A DNA stretch of 53,550 bases from CAZRDB01 sp964598695 (GTDB taxonomy: Bacteria; Armatimonadota; Zipacnadia; UBA1398). A program made the position numbers and the translations under genes. The stretch's first letter is position 1. Every line of letters starts with the position of its first letter. The notes under the pieces were generated by a model that worked only from the letters and a program-made list of their open reading frames with translations, ran no database searches and was not told the DNA's origin. Positions 28,759-36,065 of the stretch are shown one piece after another. The stretch covers positions 1 to 53,550 of the forward strand of contig CAZRDB010000010.1 of assembly GCA_964598695.1 (NCBI GenBank), in the 5' to 3' direction.

Positions 28759-29748
28759 ATGCAGGACCAGGCATCGGCCGACGGCGTCGCACGGCTCGGA
28801 CCGCGGATCGCCCTCGCGAGCTTGCTGCTGGGCGGAGCCGCGTCCTTGGCGTGCGCCGTCCTGACCATCCGCTACGGCTGGCGCTGGCTGACGCCGATGC
28901 TCCTTTCCCTGTTGCTGGCCCTTGGGCCTGCCGCAACCCTCCTTGTCCGCTGCCGGGTGCGCGTCATGGGGATCCTCTCCGAGGCGCCGGCCCGCCGCTA
29001 TCGCGCGCCCCGCTCGGCCGACGGCCTATTGGTCCCCTTCGCGCTCGCGTGCGATCTCGGCCGGGTCGAGGGCTTCGAGGTCCTCCCCGTGCGCGCCCTC
29101 GGCGGCCGCTGCGACCGCCTCGCGCTCACTCGTGGCGCCTCCTTCCTCCGCGGCGCCGTGCGCCTGCGCTGCCGCGATCTCCCCTTCAGCCCGTGCGTGC
29201 CGGCCGCGTTCGCGCGCTCCGGCGCCCGGGCGACCGCGCTCGCCTGGCACGGGCCGGAGCGGCTCCTCGTGGCCGACCTGGTCCTCGACCCCGATGCCGA
29301 GCCGGCCCGATGTGAGGACGCCTTCGAGGCGGCGCTGACCTGGGCCGCGCGGGCCGATGAGTCCCGCCGGCGGGACCTCGGCCTTCTCGGTGAGCTGGAG
29401 CCGTGCCCGGTCACGGCCGCCGCCGACCTTCTGCTCGAGGCCGGCTACCATCGCGAGTCCTCGATCCCGCTCATCGCCGCGAGCGACACCCTGACCCTGT
29501 GTGAGCTGGAGTTCGCCTGGCCGCCGGGCGCTCGCTTCGAGACCGAGGCCGTCGAGGTCGTGGACTCGCTCCGCCAGCGCGGCTTTGAGGGACTCCACGC
29601 GGCGGGAGTCCACGCCGAGGACGGCCCCCGAGCCGGCGATTCGCTCGACCTGGTCCTGGTGCGCGAGACCGAGACCTCGCTCGCCGTCTTCCTGCGGCGC
29701 ACCGTCGCGGGCGACTCCGACGACGACCACGGCCCGCTCGCGGGCTGA
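28759..29748 (+). CDS. Two-TM membrane protein of unknown function
   Basis: I do not recognise this 329-residue protein. It has two hydrophobic segments near the N-terminus (about residues 17-38 and 43-64) joined by a very short loop. A long soluble part of ~260 residues follows, Arg-rich at first (MGILSEAPARRYRAPRSADG), then alternating hydrophobic strands and helices, ending in an acidic tail DSDDDHGPLAG. By the positive-inside rule the soluble part is probably cytoplasmic. The ATG has GGGAAG upstream. It is divergent from zwf and 79 nt ahead of folP in the same direction, so it could be the first gene of the folP transcript. Confidence 0.7.
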   Translation: MQDQASADGVARLGPRIALASLLLGGAASLACAVLTIRYGWRWLTPMLLSLLLALGPAATLLVRCRVRVMGILSEAPARRYRAPRSADGLLVPFALACDLGRVEGFEVLPVRALGGRCDRLALTRGASFLRGAVRLRCRDLPFSPCVPAAFARSGARATALAWHGPERLLVADLVLDPDAEPARCEDAFEAALTWAARADESRRRDLGLLGELEPCPVTAAADLLLEAGYHRESSIPLIAASDTLTLCELEFAWPPGARFETEAVEVVDSLRQRGFEGLHAAGVHAEDGPRAGDSLDLVLVRETETSLAVFLRRTVAGDSDDDHGPLAG

Positions 29749-29827
29749 CGGACGCACGCGCGGAGCCAGGGAAACGGCCCCCGCGCGCGGAATGTGCTCC
29801 TGGCAAGCGTAAGGGAGAGAACTACGG

Positions 29828-31045
29828 ATGCGGATCTGCGCTTTCTCGACCGTCGATGAGGCCGCCGCGGCGATCGCCCACCTGGGCGCCGACCCGTGGT
29901 CGGTCCATGTCATGGCTCGCAAGGGCGTTCACCTGTCCCTCTTGATCGAGGGCGTGCCGCTGCGCACCGCCCTGCTCGTGAAGCACGAGGCACTCGCCAA
30001 GGGCGCCGAGGTTGCGCTCTCGGCCGCGGCGCTCGAGCTGACGGTCGAGCGCGTCTCACTGCTGCTGATGGGCACCCACCGCCAGCTCGGGGAGCTGTGC
30101 GCAACACTCGAGGCGTACTCGACCGAGCTGCGGGTTCTCGGCCGGCGGATCGAGCGCGTGCTCAAGAGCCTCCACGGCCAGGACCTGCCGAGCCTCGAGC
30201 TGGGCGACCGGCTGTTCGAGTGGGGCTCCCGGACCTACGTCATGGGCATCCTGAACGTGACGCCGGACTCGTTCACGGGCGACGGCCTCGCCGGGCGGCC
30301 CGACAAGGCCCTCGCGCGCGGCCGAGCGCTGATCGAGGCCGGCGCCGACATCCTCGACATCGGCGGGGAGTCCTCCCGCCCCGGGGCCCAACCCGTTGCC
30401 GAGGAGGAGGAGCTGGCCCGCGTACTGCCCGTGATCGAGGGCCTCGTCGGGCTCGGCGTGCCGCTCTCGATCGACACCGGCAAGCCCTCCGTCGCCCAGA
30501 GAGCGATGGAGGCCGGCGCCGAGATCATCAACGACGTCACCGGCCTCGGCGACCGCGAGATGATGCGCGTCGCGGCCGAGACCTCAGCCGTCGTCTGCAT
30601 CATGCACATGCGCGGCACGCCCCAGACCATGCAGGAGGAGCCGACCTACCGCGACGTCGTCGCCGAGGTCGCCCAGTACCTCAACCGGCGCGCGAGCATC
30701 GCGGTCGGCCAGGGGATCCTCCGCGAGCGCCTGCTGGTCGATCCGGGCATCGGCTTCGGCAAGACCGTCGAGCACAACCTCGACCTGCTCAACGCCGTCG
30801 ACCAGATCCGCGCCCTGTGCGGCGCTCCGGTGCTCGTCGGCCCCTCCCGCAAGTCGTTCCTCGGCCGGCTGCTCGATCTCCCCGTCGAGGAGCGCCTCTG
30901 CGCGACCGGCGGGGCGGTCGCCGTCGCGATCGCCCGGGGCGCCGATGTCGTCCGCGTGCATGATGTCGCCGAGATGCGCGAGGTCGCGCAGATCGCGGAC
31001 GCGATTGCGAGGAGGCCGAGGTGGCGGATCCCGACCGAGGAGTAG
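29828..31045 (+). CDS. folP: Dihydropteroate synthase with ~130-residue N-terminal extension
   Basis: It condenses 4-aminobenzoate with dihydropterin pyrophosphate in folate synthesis. The synthase core starts near residue 137 (YVMGILNVTPDSFTGDG) and carries DIGGESSRPGA, SIDTGKPSVA, INDVTG, MHMRGTPQTMQ, DPGIGFGKTVEHNL, LVGPSRKSFLG and the late RVHDV. The first ~130 residues (SVHVMARKGVHLSLLIEGVP, AALELTVERVSLLLMGTHRQ) are not part of the usual ~280-residue enzyme; I recall similar extensions in some thermophilic and Chloroflexi-type FolP. The extension looks like an alpha/beta domain of unknown job. folK overlaps its last 25 nt. Confidence 0.96.
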   Translation: MRICAFSTVDEAAAAIAHLGADPWSVHVMARKGVHLSLLIEGVPLRTALLVKHEALAKGAEVALSAAALELTVERVSLLLMGTHRQLGELCATLEAYSTELRVLGRRIERVLKSLHGQDLPSLELGDRLFEWGSRTYVMGILNVTPDSFTGDGLAGRPDKALARGRALIEAGADILDIGGESSRPGAQPVAEEEELARVLPVIEGLVGLGVPLSIDTGKPSVAQRAMEAGAEIINDVTGLGDREMMRVAAETSAVVCIMHMRGTPQTMQEEPTYRDVVAEVAQYLNRRASIAVGQGILRERLLVDPGIGFGKTVEHNLDLLNAVDQIRALCGAPVLVGPSRKSFLGRLLDLPVEERLCATGGAVAVAIARGADVVRVHDVAEMREVAQIADAIARRPRWRIPTEE

Positions 31046-31596
31046 GCGACCCTCCCTCCGCCCTGGCCTACATCGGTCTCGGCTCCAACCTGGGCGACCG
31101 TCTCGCCCTGCTGGGCTGTGCCGCGCGGCGCCTCGCCGCGTCGGGCGGCGTCTCCTCCGTGCGTCTCTCGCCGGTCTACGAGACCGATCCGGTCGGCCGC
31201 ACCGAGCAGCCGCCGTTCCTCAACGCGGTCGCGGAGCTGCGCACGACGCTCGCCCCGCGCGACTTGCTCACCATGGCCCTCGCGATCGAGCGGGAACTCG
31301 GCCGCGTCCGCAACCTCCGCTGGGGCCCGCGGACGATCGACCTCGATCTCCTGACCGTCGGCGATCGGGCGATCGACGAGCCCGACCTCCAGCTCCCGCA
31401 CCCCCGGCTCGCCGAGCGGGCCTTCGTGCTCCGCCCCCTGGCCGACCTTGCCCCGGACCTTGTGCCGCCCGGAAGCCCGGCCTCGGTGCGCGCGCTGCTC
31501 GCCCGCGTCGGCGAGACCGGCGTACGGCCGCGGCGCCTGCCGGCCGACTGGTGGCGCGCCCAGACGCCCGGAGAGGAGGCGGGCGATGGAGGCTGA
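31021..31596 (+). CDS. folK: 2-amino-4-hydroxy-6-hydroxymethyldihydropteridine diphosphokinase
   Basis: This enzyme makes the pyrophosphate substrate of FolP. The 191 residues include the family pattern YIGLGSNLGDR, YETDPVGRTEQPPFLNAV, IERELGRVRNLRWGPRTIDLDLL (the RWGPRTIDLDLL segment is the HPPK signature) and LPHPRLAERAFVLRPL. The GTG start lies inside folP, 6 nt after GGAGG, giving a 25-nt overlap. Its last 11 nt overlap the start of the vWA gene, so folP, folK and vWA are tightly coupled. No folB is seen in the window. Confidence 0.96.
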   Translation: MADPDRGVGDPPSALAYIGLGSNLGDRLALLGCAARRLAASGGVSSVRLSPVYETDPVGRTEQPPFLNAVAELRTTLAPRDLLTMALAIERELGRVRNLRWGPRTIDLDLLTVGDRAIDEPDLQLPHPRLAERAFVLRPLADLAPDLVPPGSPASVRALLARVGETGVRPRRLPADWWRAQTPGEEAGDGG

Positions 31597-32884
31597 CGCG
31601 CGGGTCCATCTCCGCACCGCGACTACGGTCGAGGACGAGTGCCTGCGTGTCGTCCTCGAGGTCCGCTGCGGCCGAGCCGACGGGCCCCACCGACCGAGTC
31701 ACACCCACGTGCTGCTCGACGCCAGTGGCTCGATGTACTACTCCGCCCTGCCGGAGGCCGAGCTGCTGCGCTTCACCGAGCTGGCGCGCGCGCGGGGGGA
31801 ACTGGCCCAGGTCGTGAGCGACGGCCGGCCGATGTGGACGGTGTCGGGGCACACCAAGGAGGAGATGGCGCGGGCCAACCGCACGCCCATGCAGTGGGTC
31901 GCGCGGGCCCTCGGCCACTACGCGCGCGCGATGCCACGGGAGAGCGATCTCTCGCTGCTCGCGTTCGCGACCGAGTGCCGGCCCCTGCTCGCCTCCGAGC
32001 GGGCCGAGGGGGCGCTGGACGCCACGCTCACCGGCCTGGTCGCTGGGGCGTGGGCGGCCGAGCTGGGTGACGGGAGCCGCCCCGGCGCCGCGTTGCGGTG
32101 CTGCGCCGAGGCCGTCGAGCGGGCGACCCCGGGCGTACGGCCCCGCGCGCTGCTGCTGAGCGACGGGGGCGCCGAGGACCCGGACGAGGTCGGCCCGGCG
32201 ATGGCTCGGCTCATCGCGGCCGGCGTGCCCGTCTCCACCGTCGGGCTCGGCCGCGAGTGCGACATGGCGCTCCTCGGCCGGCTGGCCTCGGCCTCGGGCG
32301 GGCGCTCCCACCATGTCCCGCGTCTCGAGGATCTGCACGGCGCGCTGCTCGAGGAGCTGGCGGCCGCGTCGCGCACGCTCTCCGACCGCATGGAGCTACT
32401 GCTCGCGCCCGAGCCCTCGCTGCGGCTCGTGAGCGCGGTGCAGGTCCGGCCCGAGGCCCGCGGTCTGCCCACCCGGCAGCTCTCGGGCTCCGCCGTGCTG
32501 CTCTCGCTCGGCCCGGCCGAGCAGGGGCAGGAGCGCCTGGTCGTCCTGGAGCTGGCGCGCGAGCCGGGAGGGGCGCTCGACCCACGCGCGAGCTTCGGCA
32601 GCGTGGCGATCCGCCTGGGCCCCGACAGCGGGCTGCGCGGCGAGGCATGGTCGGAGCTGCGCGGCGAGGCGCCCGAGGACGATCTCGCCGCCACGGCCGC
32701 CCGCGCGCTCCGCGAGGAGCAGTTCCTCCGCTTCCGACTGGCCGCGCAGACCGCGTGGTCGGAAGGACGCCGCGACGAGGCCGGCCAGCACACCGAGCAG
32801 GCGGCGGAGATCGCCGCGGCGCTCGGTTGGGACGATGCCGCGCGGCAGCTCCGCTGGGAGGCGGAGACGATCCGGGGACGGTAG
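31586..32884 (+). CDS. von Willebrand factor A domain protein
   Basis: A 432-residue soluble protein. The vWA fold begins near residue 40 with an intact metal-ion-dependent adhesion site, DASGS at 45-49, and a later Asp in LLLSDGGAEDPDE. Between them is a helical insert with HTKEEMARANRTPMQWVARAL. Residues ~240-350 form a beta-sandwich-like segment, and the C-terminal ~70 residues (EEQFLRFRLAAQTAWSEGRR) look helical, TPR-like. It has no signal peptide or membrane segment. The ATG follows GGAGG by 6 nt and overlaps folK. An FHA/membrane protein follows 15 nt later, a pairing seen in phospho-signalling and secretion-control modules; the actual role is unknown. Confidence 0.88.
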   Translation: MEADARVHLRTATTVEDECLRVVLEVRCGRADGPHRPSHTHVLLDASGSMYYSALPEAELLRFTELARARGELAQVVSDGRPMWTVSGHTKEEMARANRTPMQWVARALGHYARAMPRESDLSLLAFATECRPLLASERAEGALDATLTGLVAGAWAAELGDGSRPGAALRCCAEAVERATPGVRPRALLLSDGGAEDPDEVGPAMARLIAAGVPVSTVGLGRECDMALLGRLASASGGRSHHVPRLEDLHGALLEELAAASRTLSDRMELLLAPEPSLRLVSAVQVRPEARGLPTRQLSGSAVLLSLGPAEQGQERLVVLELAREPGGALDPRASFGSVAIRLGPDSGLRGEAWSELRGEAPEDDLAATAARALREEQFLRFRLAAQTAWSEGRRDEAGQHTEQAAEIAAALGWDDAARQLRWEAETIRGR

Positions 32885-32899
32885 AGAGGCAGGGGCGAG

Positions 32900-33454
32900 A
32901 TGGCGTTCTACCGACTGCAGGGGGAGTCCGGCGGGGTCGTGGTCGACCTCCCGCTCGCGGGGGAGATCCTCCGGCTCCGCCGCGCCGAGAGTGGCGGCCT
33001 CGAGCCCGACCCCGAGGCTCTCGGCCTGCCGGATTCCGGCGTCTCGACGCCCCACGCCGAACTGCGCCTCGACGGCGACGGGTGGCGCGTCGTTGACCTC
33101 GACTCCGAAGGCGGCACCTGGATCGGCGCGACCCGCGTCGCGGCCGGGCAGTCGGCCCCGGTTCCCCCCGGCGCGACGATCCGCCTCGGCCAGTTCTCCG
33201 CCCTCCGGATCGTCGCGGAGGAACCGGCGGCCGCCGAGGGCCCCCGCGACCCACAGGCGCCCGTCTTCGCCCTGCCGGACACGGTGGTCGGGGCGGCGCT
33301 CGCCCACCCGATCCTGCCCGCGACCTCGCCCGGCCCGCCGCCGCGGCCCGCGCAGCCGCCGGCCTTCGACCGGGGCCTCGCCGTGACGATGATCGCGGTG
33401 GCGATCGTCGCGGTCGGCATAGCGGCCTACTGGGTCTGGACGGTCATGCGCTAG
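32900..33454 (+). CDS. FHA domain protein with C-terminal membrane anchor
   Basis: 184 residues. The N-terminal ~105 form a forkhead-associated domain: the phosphothreonine-binding loop is recognisable as GVSTPHAELRLDGDGWRVVD and the second loop as DSEGGTWIG, while the usual GR of the first strand is degenerate (RLRRA). A Pro-rich linker follows, and residues ~158-180 form one membrane helix (AVTMIAVAIVAVGIAAYWVW) ending in TVMR. It is therefore tail-anchored with the FHA domain in the cytoplasm. It probably recruits a phosphorylated partner to the membrane, and the vWA protein is the obvious candidate. No Ser/Thr kinase is encoded in the window. Confidence 0.85.
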   Translation: MAFYRLQGESGGVVVDLPLAGEILRLRRAESGGLEPDPEALGLPDSGVSTPHAELRLDGDGWRVVDLDSEGGTWIGATRVAAGQSAPVPPGATIRLGQFSALRIVAEEPAAAEGPRDPQAPVFALPDTVVGAALAHPILPATSPGPPPRPAQPPAFDRGLAVTMIAVAIVAVGIAAYWVWTVMR

Positions 33455-33521
33455 GCCCTCCCTCCCCGCCCGTGGAGGCCTGCCCCCCGCTCTCCCCGAA
33501 GTAGAGGGTGCAATGGGCGGG

Positions 33522-33546
33522 CCGAGGAGGGGGCACCTCTCCTCGG
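33522..33546. repeat. Inverted repeat (hairpin) upstream of rfbF
   Basis: CCGAGGAG, 9-nt loop, CTCCTCGG: a perfect 8-bp stem ending 22 nt before the rfbF ATG and just ahead of its GGAGG. It has no T-tract. It could be a leader structure or a copy of a palindromic element; it shares CTCTCCTCG and GCCGAGGA with the palindrome at 39241-39278. Confidence 0.5.
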
Positions 33547-33568
33547 GGGAGGCATCGGAGGCTCCTCG

Positions 33569-34360
33569 ATGAAGGTGGTCATCCTCTGCGGCGGCCGCGG
33601 GCTGCGGCTCACAGGCCGGGAGGCGACGCTCCCGAAGCCGCTCGTCGAGATCGGCGGCAGGCCGATCCTGTGGCACGTCATGATGTGCTACGCCGCATAC
33701 GGCTACCGCGAGTTCGTCCTGTGCCTCGGCCATCTCGGCGAGTCGATCAAGGAGTACTTCCTCGGCCGTGAGGCATGGCGCGACTGTGATGTGCGACTGC
33801 GCGTCGGCGGCGCCGGCGAGCGCAGCGCCGAGCTGCTCTCCACCCACCACATCCAGGACTTCGAGATCACCTTCGTCGAGACCGGCGATGAGACGAACAG
33901 CGGCGAGCGGATCCTCCGGGTGGCCGAGCATCTCGACGGCGACCACTTCTTCGCGACCTACTGCGACGGCCTGTGGGACGGCGACCCGCGCGCGCTCCTC
34001 GCCGCCCATCGCGAGAGCGGCCGGCTCGCGACGCTGACCGCCGTTCGGGCCCCCTCCGCCTTCGGGATGCTCCGGCTCGGCGACGACAACGCGGTCGAGG
34101 AGTTCCGCGAGAAGCCGCCGATGGACGAGTGGATCAACGGCGGTTTCCTCGTGCTCTCACGCGCCGCGCTCGACCGGTTCCGCGAGGGCGACGAGCTGGA
34201 GCGTATGACCCTCGCCCGCATGGCCGAGGCCGGCGAGCTGGGCGCCTTCCGCCACACCGGGTTCTGGATGTGCATGGACACCTACAAGGAGACAGAGATG
34301 CTCGACCGGATGTGGCGCCGCCACGAGGCGCCCTGGGCGAAGTGGCGGGGAGGCCGATGA
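33569..34360 (+). CDS. rfbF: Glucose-1-phosphate cytidylyltransferase
   Basis: A 263-residue enzyme making CDP-glucose from CTP and glucose-1-phosphate. It matches RfbF/DdhA closely: PKPLVEIGGRPILWHVM near the start, HLGESIKEYFL, TYCDGLWDGD with the metal-binding Asp, EFREKPPMDEWINGGF and FWMCMDTYKE near the end. The nucleotide loop reads CGGRGLRLTG where GxGTRL is usual, so one conserved Thr is replaced by Leu. The ATG has GGAGG 7 nt upstream. Its stop overlaps the next start by 4 nt (ATGA), so the next two genes are translationally coupled to it. Confidence 0.92.
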   Translation: MKVVILCGGRGLRLTGREATLPKPLVEIGGRPILWHVMMCYAAYGYREFVLCLGHLGESIKEYFLGREAWRDCDVRLRVGGAGERSAELLSTHHIQDFEITFVETGDETNSGERILRVAEHLDGDHFFATYCDGLWDGDPRALLAAHRESGRLATLTAVRAPSAFGMLRLGDDNAVEEFREKPPMDEWINGGFLVLSRAALDRFREGDELERMTLARMAEAGELGAFRHTGFWMCMDTYKETEMLDRMWRRHEAPWAKWRGGR

Positions 34361-35343
34361 GGGGCTCCGTGCTCGTCACCGGCGCCGGCGGCTTCATCGC
34401 CGCGCACCTCGCCCGCTCGCTGGTCGACGACGGCCACGCCGTCGTCGTCCTCGAGCGCGACGCCCCCCGGCTCTCGGGCCTCGACCTGTGGGATCTCCGC
34501 CGCCGGGCGAGCGTCGTTCGGGGCGATGTCCGCGATGGCGAGACCGTCCGCCGCCTCCTGGCCGAGTACGACGTCCGCCGGGTCTACCACCTCGCCGCAC
34601 AGGTCCTCGTGGGCGTCGCCAGCCGCTCGCCCGAATCGACCCTCGACACCAACATCCGCGGGACCTGGACCCTGCTCGAGGCCTGCCGCACTGTCGAGGG
34701 GATCGAGGCCGTCGTCGTCGCCTCGAGCGACAAGGCGTACGGCGCGCAGGCCGCGCTGCCGTACACCGAGGGCGCCCCGCTCGACGCCCTGTTCCCGTAC
34801 GACGCCTCCAAGGCGTGCGCCGACATCCTCGCCCGCAGCTTCGCGAAGACCTTCGAGATGCCGATCGTCGTCACCCGCTGCGCGAACGTCTACGGACCGG
34901 GCGACACCAACCTCTCCCGCCTGGTGCCCGAGGTCGCGCTCGCGGCGGCGCGGGGCGAGGCGCCGGTCATCCGCAGCGACGGCTCTCCGGAGCGCGACTA
35001 CCTCTACGTCGCCGACTGCGTCCGAGGCTACCGCCTCCTGGCCGGCCACGCCGCCAAGGCCTGCATCCGGGGCGAGGCGTTCAACATCGGCACCGGCGTC
35101 CCGGTCTCCGTTCGCGCGCTGGTGCGGGCGGCGCTCGAGGCGGCCGGCCACCCGGAGATCGAGCCGGTGGTCGAGGGCACCGCGCGCCACGAGATCGATC
35201 GCCAGTACCTCGACTCGACCAAGATCCGCGAGCGGCTCGGCTACACCCCCGCGTGGAGCCTCGCCGACGGCCTCCGCGAGACGGTCGCGTGGTACCGCGA
35301 CAACCTCGCGCTCTTCCCCCGGCCCGACGAGGCCGCCCGATGA
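34357..35343 (+). CDS. NAD-dependent sugar 4,6-dehydratase/epimerase (probably CDP-glucose 4,6-dehydratase)
   Basis: A 328-residue extended SDR. The NAD loop is TGAGGFIAAHLA; HLAAQVLVGVASRSPESTLDTN is typical of sugar dehydratases. The catalytic region has SSDKAYG at residues 123-129 and Tyr148-x3-Lys152. SDK in place of the dTDP-type TDE, together with the AAQ.LV pattern and the upstream cytidylyltransferase, favours CDP-glucose as substrate, giving CDP-4-keto-6-deoxyglucose. ANVYGPGDTNLSRLVPE and RDYLYVADCV are standard for the family. An epimerase role cannot be excluded. The usual next enzyme, the RfbH-type 3-dehydrase, is not in the window. Confidence 0.85.
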   Translation: MRGSVLVTGAGGFIAAHLARSLVDDGHAVVVLERDAPRLSGLDLWDLRRRASVVRGDVRDGETVRRLLAEYDVRRVYHLAAQVLVGVASRSPESTLDTNIRGTWTLLEACRTVEGIEAVVVASSDKAYGAQAALPYTEGAPLDALFPYDASKACADILARSFAKTFEMPIVVTRCANVYGPGDTNLSRLVPEVALAAARGEAPVIRSDGSPERDYLYVADCVRGYRLLAGHAAKACIRGEAFNIGTGVPVSVRALVRAALEAAGHPEIEPVVEGTARHEIDRQYLDSTKIRERLGYTPAWSLADGLRETVAWYRDNLALFPRPDEAAR

Positions 35344-36053
35344 GCGCGCCCCGGCTGACCGTGATCGTCCCCGTCTTCAACGAGCGCGGGACGATCCTCA
35401 CCGTCCTGACCCGCGTGCGCGAGCTGCCGGTCGACAAGGAGATCGTCGTCGTCGACAACTGCTCGACCGACGGCACCCGCGAGCTGCTCCGCGGCCTCGC
35501 CGAGGGTGAGCGCCTACCCGGCCAGGGCGCGATCCGGATCGTCCTCCAGCCCCGCAACCTGGGCAAGGGCACCTCGGTGCGGACGGGCTTCGCCCACGCC
35601 CGTGGCGAGTGGGTCGTCATCCAGGATGCCGACCTCGAGTACGACCCGAGCGATATCCTCCGCCTGCTCGCCAAGGCCGAGGAGGGCCACGAGGTGGTCT
35701 TCGGCTCGCGCGTCGCCAGCCCGGGCTTCCGCGAGGGGGCAGGGGGCGCGTTCTCCTTCGGCCGCCGGCTCGTGACCCTGTGGTTCAACCTGCTCTTCGG
35801 GGTCCGCGTGACCGACATCGCCACCTGCTACAAGTTCGCACGGCGGGAGCTGGTGGCGGCCATCCCCTGGGTCTCCTCCGGTTTCGACCTCGACTTCGAG
35901 ATCCCGGCCCGGCTCGCGCGCCGCGGGGCGCGGATCGAGGAGATCCCGATCTCCTACGACCCGCGCAGCTTCGCGGAGGGCAAGAAGATCACCTGGCGCG
36001 ACGGCCTCGCCGCGCTCTGGACCCTCCTCAAGTTCCGCTTCTCCCGGCCGTAG
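35340..36053 (+). CDS. GT2 glycosyltransferase (dolichyl/polyprenyl-phosphate sugar transferase type)
   Basis: A 237-residue GT-A enzyme. VIVPVFNERGTILTVL and VVVDNCSTDGT are the N-terminal nucleotide-binding features, NLGKGTSVRTGFAHARGEWV and IQDADLEYDP hold the acidic metal-binding residues, and GFDLDFEIPARLARRGARIE with ISYDPRSFAEGKKITWRDG is typical of DPM1-like enzymes. It has no membrane segments, unlike the GtrB type. It probably transfers a sugar, perhaps the deoxysugar made by the two genes before it, to a polyprenyl phosphate. Its start overlaps the dehydratase stop by 4 nt. It converges on the glycyl radical enzyme gene with a 12-nt spacer. Confidence 0.9.
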   Translation: MSAPRLTVIVPVFNERGTILTVLTRVRELPVDKEIVVVDNCSTDGTRELLRGLAEGERLPGQGAIRIVLQPRNLGKGTSVRTGFAHARGEWVVIQDADLEYDPSDILRLLAKAEEGHEVVFGSRVASPGFREGAGGAFSFGRRLVTLWFNLLFGVRVTDIATCYKFARRELVAAIPWVSSGFDLDFEIPARLARRGARIEEIPISYDPRSFAEGKKITWRDGLAALWTLLKFRFSRP

Positions 36054-36065
36054 CGGGCCCGGCCC

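Noticed and set aside
33455..33568. Small gene between the FHA gene and rfbF
   Set aside because: The 114-nt spacer is G/C-run rich with a hairpin; possible short frames have no ribosome site separate from that of rfbF.
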